From NCBI GenBank assembly GCA_030054175.1, contig JASGCM010000012.1, positions 32,453 through 96,452 on the forward strand: a stretch of 64,000 nt of DNA. Reading direction: 5' to 3'. How positions within the stretch are numbered: the stretch's first letter is position 1; each line of letters opens with the position of its first letter. Made by a program: the position numbers and the translations under genes. Below, piece after piece: positions 24,932 to 33,636 of the stretch. The DNA is from Alphaproteobacteria bacterium. GTDB lineage: Bacteria; Pseudomonadota; Gammaproteobacteria; Burkholderiales; Burkholderiaceae_C. The notes beneath the pieces were generated by a model. The model made no database searches and had not been told where the DNA came from. It saw only the letters and a list, made by a program, of their open reading frames with translations.

Positions 24932-25402
24932 TCACACCTCCATGGCCGAGTCGATGGCCAGGTACAGCAAGGCGATGGCGTCGGCTTCGTTGTCATCGGC
25001 CGGGGTGTGGCCACGGGCACGGACGGCTGCCACCATCTCGTCCTTGCTGGCATTGCCCTTGCCGGTGGCGTGCTTCTTGATCGTGCCAACCGGGATGCCC
25101 TGGTAAGGGATCTGGTGGTGCTCGCACCAGGCAGTCAGCTGGCCTATGAAGCCACCGTAAGCATGAGCGGCGTCGACACCGACGTGGCGGCGGACCTCTT
25201 CGAACACCACTTGGTCGATGCCGTCATTGCACTGCTTGATGTCGGTAAGCCAGCGCTTGAACCGCAAGAAGCGCATGCCACCGCCTTCGAAGCGTTGGGG
25301 TTTGAAGGATTGGCTGCCACTGCTGATGCTGCCGTCGCGGCAGGCCAGTGCCCAGCCCGTGGTGGTGCCCAGATCGAGGGCGAGGATGGTCGTTGTGTTC
25401 AT
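24932..25402 (-). CDS. RuvC-like Holliday junction resolvase
   Basis: This 156-residue protein has an RNase-H-like fold of RuvC type: first strand ILALDLGTTTGWAL with Asp10, strand two VVFEEVRRH with Glu68/Glu69, the helix HAYGGFIGQLTAWCEHH, and the end DDNEADAIALLYLA with Asp137 and Asp141. These acidic residues match the metal-binding set. The start at 25402 was chosen because AAGGA lies eight bases upstream; a longer frame begins inside the primase gene. It would resolve branched replication intermediates before packaging. Confidence 0.88.
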   Translation of the reverse strand: MNTTTILALDLGTTTGWALACRDGSISSGSQSFKPQRFEGGGMRFLRFKRWLTDIKQCNDGIDQVVFEEVRRHVGVDAAHAYGGFIGQLTAWCEHHQIPYQGIPVGTIKKHATGKGNASKDEMVAAVRARGHTPADDNEADAIALLYLAIDSAMEV

Positions 25403-25424
25403 GTTGTCAGTCCTTGTTTGATCG

Positions 25425-25524
25425 GGTCTGACGCAGCTGACACGGCTTATCGATACCCTCCGTGAGGCGCGCACGCACGCGCACGCGTAAGAGTTACGAC
25501 AAACTGCGTCAGCTGCGTCAGACC
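25425..25524. repeat. 17-bp perfect inverted repeat around a GC-alternating tract; candidate origin
   Basis: In the gap between primase-helicase and RuvC genes, GGTCTGACGCAGCTGAC (25425-25441) is repeated as its exact complement GTCAGCTGCGTCAGACC (25508-25524), 66 bases apart. The right arm is part of a tandem CTGCGTCAG pair (25504-25521). Between the arms lies an alternating purine-pyrimidine stretch (around 25468-25488) rich in GCGC and CACG. Such a layout next to a primase-helicase gene fits a replication origin or a regulatory site, which is inference. Confidence 0.65.
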
Positions 25525-25541
25525 GCGTGGTTTTCATGGGG

Positions 25542-27836
25542 TCAGTTGTCCGCGTAGGGGGTGTAAGCTGGCGTCGGCGGGTGTTTGAGGCCAATGCCCT
25601 GGAACCCGCGCACGCCCATCCCGTTACGCCATTTGTCCATCCCGCGCGTGATGAGCAGATCGGAGAAGCGGCGTTGTGCGCCGACAAACTCGCCAGCGGC
25701 TTCAGCCCACTGTTTCCAGTCGTTGAACAACTCGGCGGTCAGCGACTTGGCGTTGGCCACGCGCACGCAGCGCTCATCCAGCCAGCGACCCAGAGCGTCC
25801 TCAGCTTCGAAATACTCCTCGGTCGCTTCCACCACACGCTGCGGTGGGGCGAGCCGTCCGTGGCGCTGCCAGTCGAGGCAGCCCTGGACGGCCCACGCGA
25901 GAATGCCGTCACGTTCGGCCAGGAGCTTCTGTTGCAAGTTCTTGTCTCGCTGCTGCGGCGGCACGGTGATCGTGAAAGGGATCAGGTGCAGCCTGCGTTT
26001 CATCGCCTCGTCGATGTTGCGAATGGCGGGCTTGTGGTTGCCCGCCACGAACAACTTGAACTGTGGGAAGAACTCGAAGAAGTCCTGGCGCATGAAGCGC
26101 GCCGAGATTTTGTCGCCACCGGTGAGGTTCTTGAGCTTGGACTCGGCCCAGCGTTTGCCCTGTTCAGTTTCGATGGCCGCCACGAAGCGTGCGCCGCGCA
26201 GTCCCGCCATATCTGTCGGGTGCCGGTCGGTGCGCGTCTCCATGAAGGTGTCCATCGGCGCATTGGTCGCGTAATCACCCAGGATGGTGGCCAGCGTGTT
26301 GACGAACACCGACTTGCCGTTCGCGCCCGTGCCGTACAGGAAAAACAGTGCGTGCTCCTGCGTCGACCCGGTCAGCGCGTAACCGACCATCCGTTGCAGG
26401 TAGGACTGCAGTTCCTTGTCGCCACCCGTAACCTCGGCGATGAACTGCCGCCAGGTAGGGCAGTCGCCACTGGGCGTGGCGGTGGTGATCTTGGTCATCC
26501 GGTCGGCGCGTTCGTGCGGGCGCATCCTGCCTGTCTTGAGATCGACCACACCGCCCGGCGTGTTGAGCAGCCACGGATCTGCATCCCATTCGTCGGTGGT
26601 CGCCGCGTGCCTGCGGTCTGCACGCGCCAAACGTTCCACACCGCCGACCGTTCCTGCGCTGGCCAATTTGGCGGCGACCTTGGGGTTGTCGGCGCGCACA
26701 GCCGTCTGGCGGCAGACGCTGCGGATCAAGTCCGTGGCCGCCAGCGTGTCCTCGGTGCGCCAGCGTTGCCCGTCCCACACCAGCCACTTGCCCCAGCCGG
26801 ACACGTATCGCCAGTCACGGTGGTAGCGGCGCGTGAAGGACAGCGCCAGCGCATCCTCCGTACCCCAGACGGATTCGTCGCTGCTGACGACTGGATCAAC
26901 GTCATCGGCCACGTCGTGCATCTGCAGGCGCGGCCCGTGGGTGAGGAAGGTGGCGACATCAAAGCCTTCGGCAATGGCGTCCGCCACGTCCCATCCCTCT
27001 GCAGCCTCTTCGGGCGGATAGAGGACGTGGCAGGACTTGGCCCCCGACGACAAGATGGCCTGTGCCGCATGCGTGGCGTACTCCCAGCCCGGCTTGTCGC
27101 GGTCGGGCCAGATCAGTACGGCCTTGCCGGACAACGGCGACCAGTCGGTCTTGTCGACCGGAGCGTTCGCGCCGTGCATTGCCGTGGTGGCATTGACGCC
27201 CGCGTCGATCAGGGCCTGCGCGCATTTCTCACCCTCAACCAGCACCACCTGCGCGGCGCTGTTCATCCCTGGCTGGTTGTAGAGCGGGCGCGGGTCGGGC
27301 GGTGCCATCTTGCGACGCTTGGCATCCCATGGCCGGAACTGCTTCTTCTGCCCAGGCGGGTCGTAGCGGTAGACGACGGCAATCAGATGGCCTTGGGCGT
27401 CGAGATAGTCCCACTTCGCGGTGGCGGGGCCGAGTTCGTCGACGGGCACGGCTTTCTTGCCGGATCGGCGCACTGGCATCTCGCGGGTGCGACCGAGCAG
27501 ATCAGCCGCCGTATCCAGCACACGATTGAAGTCGGTGTGGATGTCGAGCGCCGAATGCCCAGCGATCAAGGAGAAGATATCGCCGCCATCGCCCGTCGCA
27601 CGATCCGTCCACAACCCAGCTTTCTCACCGTCCAGCACCACCTCAAGGCTGTCTCCAGGGCTGCCCAACACGTCCCCGATCAGGAACTTCCCCCGGCGTC
27701 GCTTGCCAGCTGGGAACATCGTGGCCAGCACCGAGGAAAGGCCAGCAATCAGTCCGGCACGCAGCGCCTCGCGTTCACTGTCATCGAGGATGCGTCCGGC
27801 CTCGACTGGTTTTGGAGTGTCATTGAAGTCAAGCAT
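25542..27836 (-). CDS. Primase-helicase (TOPRIM plus SF3 helicase, P4/D5 type)
   Basis: This 764-residue replication protein joins a primase half and a helicase half. The TOPRIM-like part shows [15 protein letters not shown] (EGEK 201-204) and PDRD (244-247). The D5_N/SF3 part has [15 protein letters not shown], then Walker A GTGANGKS (502-509), the VAAIETEQG segment and [13 protein letters not shown], typical of phage P4 alpha and D5-like helicases (DUF5906/PF19263-like). It would unwind the origin and prime synthesis. It overlaps the upstream sigma-like gene by eight bases. It is the largest early gene. Confidence 0.93.
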   Translation of the reverse strand: MLDFNDTPKPVEAGRILDDSEREALRAGLIAGLSSVLATMFPAGKRRRGKFLIGDVLGSPGDSLEVVLDGEKAGLWTDRATGDGGDIFSLIAGHSALDIHTDFNRVLDTAADLLGRTREMPVRRSGKKAVPVDELGPATAKWDYLDAQGHLIAVVYRYDPPGQKKQFRPWDAKRRKMAPPDPRPLYNQPGMNSAAQVVLVEGEKCAQALIDAGVNATTAMHGANAPVDKTDWSPLSGKAVLIWPDRDKPGWEYATHAAQAILSSGAKSCHVLYPPEEAAEGWDVADAIAEGFDVATFLTHGPRLQMHDVADDVDPVVSSDESVWGTEDALALSFTRRYHRDWRYVSGWGKWLVWDGQRWRTEDTLAATDLIRSVCRQTAVRADNPKVAAKLASAGTVGGVERLARADRRHAATTDEWDADPWLLNTPGGVVDLKTGRMRPHERADRMTKITTATPSGDCPTWRQFIAEVTGGDKELQSYLQRMVGYALTGSTQEHALFFLYGTGANGKSVFVNTLATILGDYATNAPMDTFMETRTDRHPTDMAGLRGARFVAAIETEQGKRWAESKLKNLTGGDKISARFMRQDFFEFFPQFKLFVAGNHKPAIRNIDEAMKRRLHLIPFTITVPPQQRDKNLQQKLLAERDGILAWAVQGCLDWQRHGRLAPPQRVVEATEEYFEAEDALGRWLDERCVRVANAKSLTAELFNDWKQWAEAAGEFVGAQRRFSDLLITRGMDKWRNGMGVRGFQGIGLKHPPTPAYTPYADN

Positions 27837-28425
27837 CGGTGGCCCCCCCGATCACATCGGCGATGCCAGCCAATTCGTGCGGAATACGAGATTCGTGTCG
27901 CAACTTTCGTAGCGCCTTCCCCTCGATCTGGCGAACGCGCTCGCGCGTGACTTCCATCTTCTCGGCAACCTCATCGAGTGACGACCCGACAAAGAAGCGC
28001 TCGCGGATCACGTCCGCCTCACGCGGCGTCAGCGTATCGAGTGCATCCTGAATGATGCGACCTGCCTGCGCGTGGCTGGCCAGCCGCAGTGGGTCGGCGG
28101 ATGCCGTTCCACAGGCCAAGGCTTGCACGCTGTCAGCATCCAGATCGATGCTGGAATGGTTGGTTTCCAGCGGCTGGAGCTGAGCATCCGACCACAGATC
28201 GGATGGGGATGCGTTCAGGAAGTCACACAGGTTCCACGCGCATTCCCGCAACAAGCCATCCGGCCTCAGCGGCGAACGCGTGAGGTTGATGTAGGGCAAC
28301 AGCGCCCCGTAGTAGCTGATGCCGACGACGGCGGCGAACGGAGCGCCCGGCCTGTGACCCGCCCGTTCGATGGCACGCAGCAGACGGGCATTGCGCACGG
28401 TGACGCGCACACGGTAGTCACTCAT
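27829..28425 (-). CDS. XRE-like plus sigma-70 region-4 regulator
   Basis: This 198-residue protein has an N-terminal helix-turn-helix region of Cro/C1 style ([20 protein letters not shown], then [17 protein letters not shown]). The C-terminal region 4 is of RpoD type ([18 protein letters not shown], then [20 protein letters not shown] and KALRKLRH). The second part could bind -35 elements or RNA polymerase. No region 2 is present, so it is not a full sigma factor. It lies in the early operon between a small HTH gene and the primase. Confidence 0.85.
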   Translation of the reverse strand: MSDYRVRVTVRNARLLRAIERAGHRPGAPFAAVVGISYYGALLPYINLTRSPLRPDGLLRECAWNLCDFLNASPSDLWSDAQLQPLETNHSSIDLDADSVQALACGTASADPLRLASHAQAGRIIQDALDTLTPREADVIRERFFVGSSLDEVAEKMEVTRERVRQIEGKALRKLRHESRIPHELAGIADVIGGATDA

Positions 28426-28630
28426 GTGCCCCTCCTTGCGAGACTGCCCATGCCCTGAGTTCTGACATCCGGAAGCGAACCATCTGGCCGACCCGGTAGT
28501 GCGGAATCCGCTTCGAAGCGCGGCAACGCGGTTTGGTGAAAAAATACGGCGGAAGGTTAAGCAGACACGCCGCGTGGCGTGCCCCCACCATTGGTTCTGC
28601 CGCTGGTGCTTGTGATTGGGTGTTGTTCAT
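28418..28630 (-). CDS. Small HTH/excisionase-like protein
   Basis: This 70-residue protein contains a MerR/excisionase-type helix-turn-helix: [20 protein letters not shown] followed by the wing [19 protein letters not shown]. The start at 28630 overlaps the nuclease stop by ATGA. It probably binds DNA; whether it works as an excision factor for the serine integrase cannot be told. Confidence 0.75.
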   Translation of the reverse strand: MNNTQSQAPAAEPMVGARHAACLLNLPPYFFTKPRCRASKRIPHYRVGQMVRFRMSELRAWAVSQGGAHE

Positions 28631-29361
28631 TGCATCCTCCAGCAGCGGTCTTGCCACGCGCACATCCGGCATTCGAAGTGGGTTGAGTCATGGAAGGCAC
28701 GCGGCAGCAGTTCGCCAGATTCAGTCGCCGTGATCACCTTCACCGCCCGATCCGACATGCGCTGGGCAAGTGCCGCGTCAAAGGGCACGAGCTCGGTATA
28801 GATCTCCATCGTGTCGGCGTTGATGGCCGTAAAGATTGCCGGGTGCTCGTGCAGTTCGAGATAGGCTTGGTAAATCGCCACCTGCGCGGCATAGATGGGC
28901 TTGGAGATGGCCAGCCCCTTTTTCTCAAGATCGCTCCAGGATTTATTGCCCAGGCACTTGCACTCCCATAACGCGGGATAGGCGAAGCCTTCGGGGCCTC
29001 CGACAATGACGCCGTCAACGTGCCCCTGCAGGCGACCATCGGCCACCGAGAAACCGAACTGCTCGCCGTCCGCTTTGCGTGTGCGCAGGTCGAAACCCGC
29101 GTCCCGCAGCCACGCGACCATGCAGTCCTCTATTACATGGCCACGCTCGAAGATGCGCAGCATCCGGCCCGGGGTGTCTCGCCCGTGGTCGATGGGAGCC
29201 TTGGCGTACTCGAACTGCAGCGCGCGCTCGCAGGCCACCCCGAGGCGCGACGCCCCGAGGTACTGGCGCTCAGGCTCGCGGGCGCGGGCCTGCTGCAACC
29301 CGGCGTCGATCAGGGCTGTGACCTGGCCCGCGATGCTCGATGAGGAATTGAAGTCCATCAT
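28627..29361 (-). CDS. PD-(D/E)XK nuclease, Cas4/RecB-like with Fe-S cysteines
   Basis: This 244-residue protein has a RecB/Cas4-type nuclease core: GHVDGVIVGGPEG (Asp), then ALWECKCLGNKSW (E-x-K) and IYAAQVAIYQAYL. One Cys (GVACERALQFEY) lies near the N-terminus and three near the C-terminus (FECRMCAWQDRCW). The 1+3 pattern matches Cas4/AddB Fe-S clusters. It would act as a phage recombination or end-processing exonuclease together with the Sak4-like ATPase. No CRISPR array or cas genes are nearby. Confidence 0.88.
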   Translation of the reverse strand: MMDFNSSSSIAGQVTALIDAGLQQARAREPERQYLGASRLGVACERALQFEYAKAPIDHGRDTPGRMLRIFERGHVIEDCMVAWLRDAGFDLRTRKADGEQFGFSVADGRLQGHVDGVIVGGPEGFAYPALWECKCLGNKSWSDLEKKGLAISKPIYAAQVAIYQAYLELHEHPAIFTAINADTMEIYTELVPFDAALAQRMSDRAVKVITATESGELLPRAFHDSTHFECRMCAWQDRCWRMQ

Positions 29362-29858
29362 GGCTTCTTCCCCTTCGGTTCTTCCCAGGGCAGGTCATCC
29401 TCCATATCCGCGAACGGATTGGCGGTATCGGGTGCCAGCGGATCGGGCGTGGGCGGCAAGCCCCGCACGGGCGGAAACTTGCTGGACTCGTGGTGCGCGA
29501 CCATTGCGTCCGACCAGCAGGTGACTATTGATTCGATCACCCGCAGCGCTTGCGCCTCGGAGTAGTCGCCCAGCGGCTTGGTGAAGCCGATCTCGCCCGC
29601 TGCCTCACCGAAGGCCTTGAGGCACTGACGCATGGCGGCCAGTTCGACATCAGACGGATCAATCATGGCGACCTCCGTCTTGTCGATGCGACCTTCCTTG
29701 GCCCGCTGCCAGTTGCCGTACAGCGCGTGAAACGCGTCCTGGCAGCGCCGCGAACAGAACACCCAGTCGATGGGGTAGCGCCGGGGATCGCCCACACCGT
29801 GGCGATTGTCGGTGTGGCCGTAGCCCCGGGCCTGTCGTTTGCAGACCCAGCATTTCAC
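29358..29858 (-). CDS. DUF6511 zinc-finger-like phage protein
   Basis: This 166-residue protein begins MKCWVCKRQARGYGHTDNR, with CxxC, and has a second pair in WVFCSRRCQDAF, so the N-terminal 40 residues likely bind zinc. The remainder is helical with an acidic, Pro-rich end. From memory this arrangement is DUF6511. The function is unknown. ATGA overlaps on both sides place it firmly in the early operon. Confidence 0.8.
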   Translation of the reverse strand: MKCWVCKRQARGYGHTDNRHGVGDPRRYPIDWVFCSRRCQDAFHALYGNWQRAKEGRIDKTEVAMIDPSDVELAAMRQCLKAFGEAAGEIGFTKPLGDYSEAQALRVIESIVTCWSDAMVAHHESSKFPPVRGLPPTPDPLAPDTANPFADMEDDLPWEEPKGKKP

Positions 29859-30709
29859 ACCTCCTCCTCGAGTTCATCGAGCAGAAGGCCCAACTGCAAG
29901 GCTGCGCCAGCGAAGGCGGCCTCGCAGCGGCGCTTGAAGTCGGGGTAGCTCATCGAGCTGCGCGCAATCGCCGTAACCGCGTGAATCTGCGATTCCAGAT
30001 GCGCGAGTCCTTGATCGGACAGCCACTGGTGGTGCTTCTGCGAAATGCCCTTGCGGTTGCGGATCTCGCCCAACAAGTCCTCTGGCAGCACCGGCCCGTA
30101 GACCCAGCGCAGCGTGATCTGGCCGACCACGTGCGGAGGGTTTTGGTCGTGGCCTTGGTACTTCCAGCCAAACAGGCGGTAGATCGCGCGGTAGTAGTCC
30201 GGGTGAAAGCGCCGCTCCCAGGATGCGCAGGACTGGCGCAGCAACTTGGAGATCAACTCCTGCAGTGCGTCCGGCGCGCGATGGTGCTGGTAGCCGGTGG
30301 CCTCGTCGATCAAAGCGACCTCGCCTGTGGTTGCGAGAGCGCGCATGATCTTCATACAGTTTGGCACGAGCTTTTGCCGGGCACGGTGCAGTGTCCGGCT
30401 GAGTGCAGCGTCGATTACGCCGGACGCGATCATGGTGATGACGCCTGCAGGAAAAAACTGCGCCCGGCGACCGTTCGGAAGGCAAATCGGTGAGTCAAAT
30501 TTATCCAACTCTGACAATGAGTTAGGCGCGTAATCAGCCAAAATTTGCCGAAAACGGTGACCCGTGTTGTTTTCGTGGAAGCCGAGCAGCTTGGCCAGTT
30601 CCTTGCGGACGTAGCCGCGCTCGCCGCTGGTGAGCACGACCGCTTCGCAGTCGAGATCGCCGAAATGCACGACGCCGTAGTGGCTGGCAGTGAGAATGGG
30701 AGTTTTCAT
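29855..30709 (-). CDS. P63C domain protein
   Basis: This 284-residue protein has the P63C (PF10546) region in its C-terminal half: LISKLLRQSCASWERRFHPD and the following YYRAIYRLFGWKYQG. The N-terminal part ILTASHYGVVHFGDLDCEAVVL, with LGFHENNTG, resembles a phage antirepressor-like domain. The start at 30709 was chosen because the frame upstream is antisense to a neighbour and lacks a ribosome site. The role is unknown; such proteins occur in phages and plasmids. Confidence 0.85.
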   Translation of the reverse strand: MKTPILTASHYGVVHFGDLDCEAVVLTSGERGYVRKELAKLLGFHENNTGHRFRQILADYAPNSLSELDKFDSPICLPNGRRAQFFPAGVITMIASGVIDAALSRTLHRARQKLVPNCMKIMRALATTGEVALIDEATGYQHHRAPDALQELISKLLRQSCASWERRFHPDYYRAIYRLFGWKYQGHDQNPPHVVGQITLRWVYGPVLPEDLLGEIRNRKGISQKHHQWLSDQGLAHLESQIHAVTAIARSSMSYPDFKRRCEAAFAGAALQLGLLLDELEEEV

Positions 30710-30720
30710 GGCGACCTCCC

Positions 30721-31347
30721 TTACTGCGCCCACGACGGTTTGCCCGTCACGGGTGCGCGTTGCGGGGCCGGGGCCTGATACGCGGGTGCTACCTGCGCCG
30801 GAGCGCCGGACGTGCCGCCACCAGGCGACTTGGGTGGCACGCCCATCAACTTGGCGTAGTCGGGATGATCGGGTTCGACCGCGACCTTGACCACGTTGCG
30901 CTCTTGGCCCTTGCTGTCCTTTTCGATGTCCACACGGGCCAAGAACTCCAGACCATCCAGTTCGTGGAAGCCCTGGATGCGGCGTGCGGCGGCGGCCTGA
31001 GGGCTGTTGTCCTGCGGGTGAACATTGCGGGCGCTGTTGAGCGCGGCGCGGATGAAGCTGCGCCCCATTTGCCCCCAGGTCGGCCCCTTGGGCGAGGACA
31101 GGCCGATGTTCGACCACAGTTTGCGCTTCGCGTACTCACCACCGGTGATCACAAACTCGGCAGAAAGGAAGACCGCGCCGGTATCGAACGACTGGGTGGC
31201 ATAACCACCCGTCCAGCCCTGGCTCTGGTCGTCATAGCCGCCCGGTTTGACGGTCAGGCGCATGGGCGCGATGACGCCCTTCGGGATCAAATCAAAGCCA
31301 GACTGTTGGGGATCGGCATCCTGAAAATCAAAGTAGTTGGAAGACAT
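30721..31347 (-). CDS. Early phage protein, possible ssDNA-binding partner of Sak4
   Basis: This 208-residue protein starts MSSNYFDFQDADPQQ, has beta-rich segments (PMRLTVKPGGYDD, VFLSAEFVITGGEYAKRKLW) and ends in a Pro/Ala/Gly-rich tail. Such a layout and its place directly after the Sak4-like ATPase recall phage single-strand binding proteins, whose genes often pair with Sak4. There is no clear OB-fold motif I can name, so this is a weak inference. The start at 31347 leaves a five-base gap to the ATPase gene. Confidence 0.7.
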   Translation of the reverse strand: MSSNYFDFQDADPQQSGFDLIPKGVIAPMRLTVKPGGYDDQSQGWTGGYATQSFDTGAVFLSAEFVITGGEYAKRKLWSNIGLSSPKGPTWGQMGRSFIRAALNSARNVHPQDNSPQAAAARRIQGFHELDGLEFLARVDIEKDSKGQERNVVKVAVEPDHPDYAKLMGVPPKSPGGGTSGAPAQVAPAYQAPAPQRAPVTGKPSWAQ

Positions 31348-31352
31348 GGCGA

Positions 31353-32201
31353 TTACTCCTGGGATTCGGTGGGGGTCGTGGTGGTGGCGTTTGCGGGCGT
31401 GATGGATGTGCCCGCGCACTTGGCGATCAGCGAGCCGAGATGCGGCGGCTCCAGCAGGTCAAGGCGACCGCTGCGGTCTTTGGCCGGGAAGCCGTAGGGA
31501 TTGACGGTGTGCGTGACAAAGGCGCGGTAGGCACTTCCGTCGTCGGCCTTTACCTCGGCCAGCGTCACGACCTCATCGACGATGCCGATTAACGCGGCGA
31601 CGGTCTGCTTGCCCTCGATCTGGGGCACAAACACATTGCGGTTGTAGTCATCGAGCTTTTCGTCAAGGATCGACACAAACACCACGTTCTTGCCGCGTGC
31701 GTGCTGCAGGTGTGTCAACGCGCCGATCATTTCCTGGCCGAGCAGACCGTAGGCCGCACGCAGATCAGGCTTGCCGGAGCGGTCGCTGGTTGCGCCCGGC
31801 TGCGTCTTGCACCACGCAAAGCACTGGCGTGACAGCTGCGTGATCGAGTCGAGGAAGAATGTCTGGTAGCGGTCGAGCTGCGTCGGATCACCAAACTTCT
31901 CGATGACGTGCTCGTAGTGCGCCTGCGAGAACGCGCTCTCCGGCGGTAGCGATTTGTCCGGGCCCGCGAGAAATACGAAAAGGTCGCGGCTATCAGGCCA
32001 AGATGTCAGGCGGATGGTGTCACCCGGCCAGTCGGCCACCGCCAGGTCACCCGCCTCGCCATCGAGGAACAAGGTGGTGGTGGCGTCGAGATCTTTGAGC
32101 CGGGATGTCTTGCCGATGCCGGATTTGCCCAGCATCAGCAGCTTCACGCCCTTGCGCTCGGACATCCGCTCCATGGCGGAGACGATAGGGAGCTTTCTCA
32201 T
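31353..32201 (-). CDS. Sak4-like RecA-family ATPase
   Basis: This 282-residue AAA/RecA-core ATPase has Walker A GKSGIGKTS near residue 25 and a Walker-B-like strand TFFLDSITQLSRQ. The intervening FLDGEAGDLAV and later NVVFVSILDEKLDD segments fit Sak4 single-strand annealing ATPases of phages. These promote annealing of homologous DNA. The C-terminal Thr-rich tail is disordered. An ATGA overlap links it with the gene before it. Confidence 0.82.
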   Translation of the reverse strand: MRKLPIVSAMERMSERKGVKLLMLGKSGIGKTSRLKDLDATTTLFLDGEAGDLAVADWPGDTIRLTSWPDSRDLFVFLAGPDKSLPPESAFSQAHYEHVIEKFGDPTQLDRYQTFFLDSITQLSRQCFAWCKTQPGATSDRSGKPDLRAAYGLLGQEMIGALTHLQHARGKNVVFVSILDEKLDDYNRNVFVPQIEGKQTVAALIGIVDEVVTLAEVKADDGSAYRAFVTHTVNPYGFPAKDRSGRLDLLEPPHLGSLIAKCAGTSITPANATTTTPTESQE

Positions 32202-32680
32202 GCGGCACCCCCATCGAGCGTCAGGGTGATGGTCGGTTTGCCTTCCTCGACCGTGCGCGCGGCGGTGAACTGCTGTTGCAGCGCCTGTGGCCAGTTGGTG
32301 TAGCGGGACTCGGACACCGACAGCTTGATGTCGATGTAGTCCTCGACCTTGTCACCCGAGGCGAGGATGCGCTCGGCCATCTCCTTGAGGATGGTCTGGC
32401 TCCAAGTCACCTTCTTGGGGAGCTCATACTTGACATGCAGCAATCCGTCGTTGACGTGGGCGGTGCCGAAGTCACGACCGGCGTCGCGCAGTGCGGCGCG
32501 GGCCTGCTCGCCGAAACGCTGCACCTTGGCGGCATCCAGCTTGGTGCGCAGCGGCTTGAGATAAGCGATGGCTTCATCGACATTGCGTTCGGCATCCAAG
32601 AAGTCCTGGATTGGTGCTGCCGCCAGTTGAGCGACGGACATGCTTGCGAGGTCAGCGGGGTAAATGGACAGTTCTTTCAT
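32198..32680 (-). CDS. Early phage protein of unknown function
   Basis: This 160-residue, largely helical protein (NVDEAIAYLKPLRTKLDAAK, QRFGEQARAALRDAGRDFG) ends in a beta strand pair. It is found ahead of the Sak4-like gene. The start at 32680 was preferred to ATG at 32686 because GGAG lies six bases upstream. The fold looks like small phage exonuclease-support proteins, but I cannot assign it. Confidence 0.75.
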   Translation of the reverse strand: MKELSIYPADLASMSVAQLAAAPIQDFLDAERNVDEAIAYLKPLRTKLDAAKVQRFGEQARAALRDAGRDFGTAHVNDGLLHVKYELPKKVTWSQTILKEMAERILASGDKVEDYIDIKLSVSESRYTNWPQALQQQFTAARTVEEGKPTITLTLDGGAA

Positions 32681-32690
32681 GGCCATCTCC

Positions 32691-33002
32691 TCACACCGGC
32701 ACGCGTTCGGATGTCGAGGCATAGACGTGGCGCTTCTCGTAATCGAGCACGCCGTTCTTGCCATCGAGGGGATAGGCCACCTTCTTCGAAAACTTGTTGA
32801 AGACAGGGCCCCGGCCCATACCGCGCCAGCGCGTGAGCGTCTTTGGGGACATGCCCCAGCGACTGGCGAGTTCGACCTCGCTGAGGAACCGCCGTTGGGA
32901 CAGCGCTGCGGATTCAGGGGTGGGCGTCGAAGTGAATCCGACGCCGGAATTGAGGCCTGGTGTGCCACCGAAGCCTCCTGACAGTGCCATTGAATAGGCC
33001 AT
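32691..33002 (-). CDS. HTH regulator, first gene of early operon
   Basis: This 103-residue protein has a disordered Gly/Ser/Thr-rich start and a C-terminal HTH_17-like domain (FLSEVELASRWGMSPKTLTR, then the wing VAYPLDG). AAGGAG lies seven bases before ATG. It is preceded by the 33003-33159 control region with 21-bp repeats, and could regulate the early promoter or serve as an excisionase-type factor. Confidence 0.8.
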   Translation of the reverse strand: MAYSMALSGGFGGTPGLNSGVGFTSTPTPESAALSQRRFLSEVELASRWGMSPKTLTRWRGMGRGPVFNKFSKKVAYPLDGKNGVLDYEKRHVYASTSERVPV

Positions 33003-33095
33003 TGCCGTGCTCCTTCCCGTTCAGGGATTGGGGCGCGACCGGTGGCCAGTCCTGTACCAGCCGTTGACGCCGATCACGCCTTCATCGGGGAAGGC

Positions 33096-33137
33096 GCTAC
33101 ATCCGGCGTAGCAACAGCTACTTTTGGCGTAGCGGAA
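33096..33137. promoter_or_regulatory. Tandem 21-bp operator-like repeats upstream of early operon
   Basis: Two consecutive 21-base units (33096-33116 and 33117-33137) share the pattern GCTAC-N4-GGCGTAGC-N4. Each contains an inverted repeat GCTAC/GTAGC. A third GCTAC lies at 33159, exactly 42 bases after the second, with a degenerate GCGT at 33147 in phase. Spacing of two helical turns places the sites on one DNA face. The array sits upstream of the first early gene (start 33002), so it is a good candidate binding region for the phage repressor or the ParB-like protein. Confidence 0.72.
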
Positions 33138-33159
33138 ACTTTTTTTGCGTGTCCCCCCG

Positions 33160-33636
33160 CTACCCGAGTGACGCAATCAACCGGCGTTGCTCATTCCAGT
33201 CCAAAGGCACCGTGGCCCGCCAGATGGACTCCAGCGACACGGCCCGGGGCAGCCGTCCTTCGTAGGCCGCCTGGACAATGTCGGGGGAGAGAAGCGCCAG
33301 GCGCAGAAAGGTATTGACCGTGGATTGATGGATACCCTCGCGCTCGGCGATCTCGGTACCGCTGGCCACCGCGCCGCTATCGATCAGTTGCTGCCAATAG
33401 ATGCCACGCCCCAGCGCCTTGAGCAGCGGTCGATCCTGTTCAGGGTTCAGCACCGGTGTTTCAGTTACTGCAACAGGCTGGCTGACTCCGTCCGGGGCGA
33501 CGATCACCTTCTTGATGCCGCGCTTCTTGAAGTGAAAAGGCACAAAGGTCGTGATCCGCACACCACCGCCTTCCAGTGGATGGCGGCGTTCGTGGGGTTT
33601 TCCATCACCCACCAGCATCTTGGACGATCGGTTCAT
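33160..33636 (-). CDS. ParB/KorB-like HTH protein linked to serine recombinase
   Basis: This 158-residue protein contains a KorB/ParB-type helix-turn-helix (GTEIAEREGIHQSTVNTFLR, then LALLSPDIVQAAYEGRLP). The N-terminal part is basic (FHFKKRGIKKVIVAPDG). Proteins of this kind follow large serine recombinases with DUF2924 in many betaproteobacterial prophages. The start overlaps the recombinase stop (ATGA). It may be a directionality or regulatory factor; it might bind the 21-bp repeats just downstream. Confidence 0.8.
   Translation of the reverse strand: MNRSSKMLVGDGKPHERRHPLEGGGVRITTFVPFHFKKRGIKKVIVAPDGVSQPVAVTETPVLNPEQDRPLLKALGRGIYWQQLIDSGAVASGTEIAEREGIHQSTVNTFLRLALLSPDIVQAAYEGRLPRAVSLESIWRATVPLDWNEQRRLIASLG

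Noticed and set aside
25527..27950. 807-codon open frame on the plus strand
   Set aside because: It is antisense to the primase-helicase gene, a GC-rich codon-bias artefact; the product has no recognisable domain and no ribosome site.
28627..29361. Possible adaptation nuclease of a CRISPR system
   Set aside because: The Cys pattern is Cas4-like, but neighbours are phage recombination genes; phage-encoded relatives are common.
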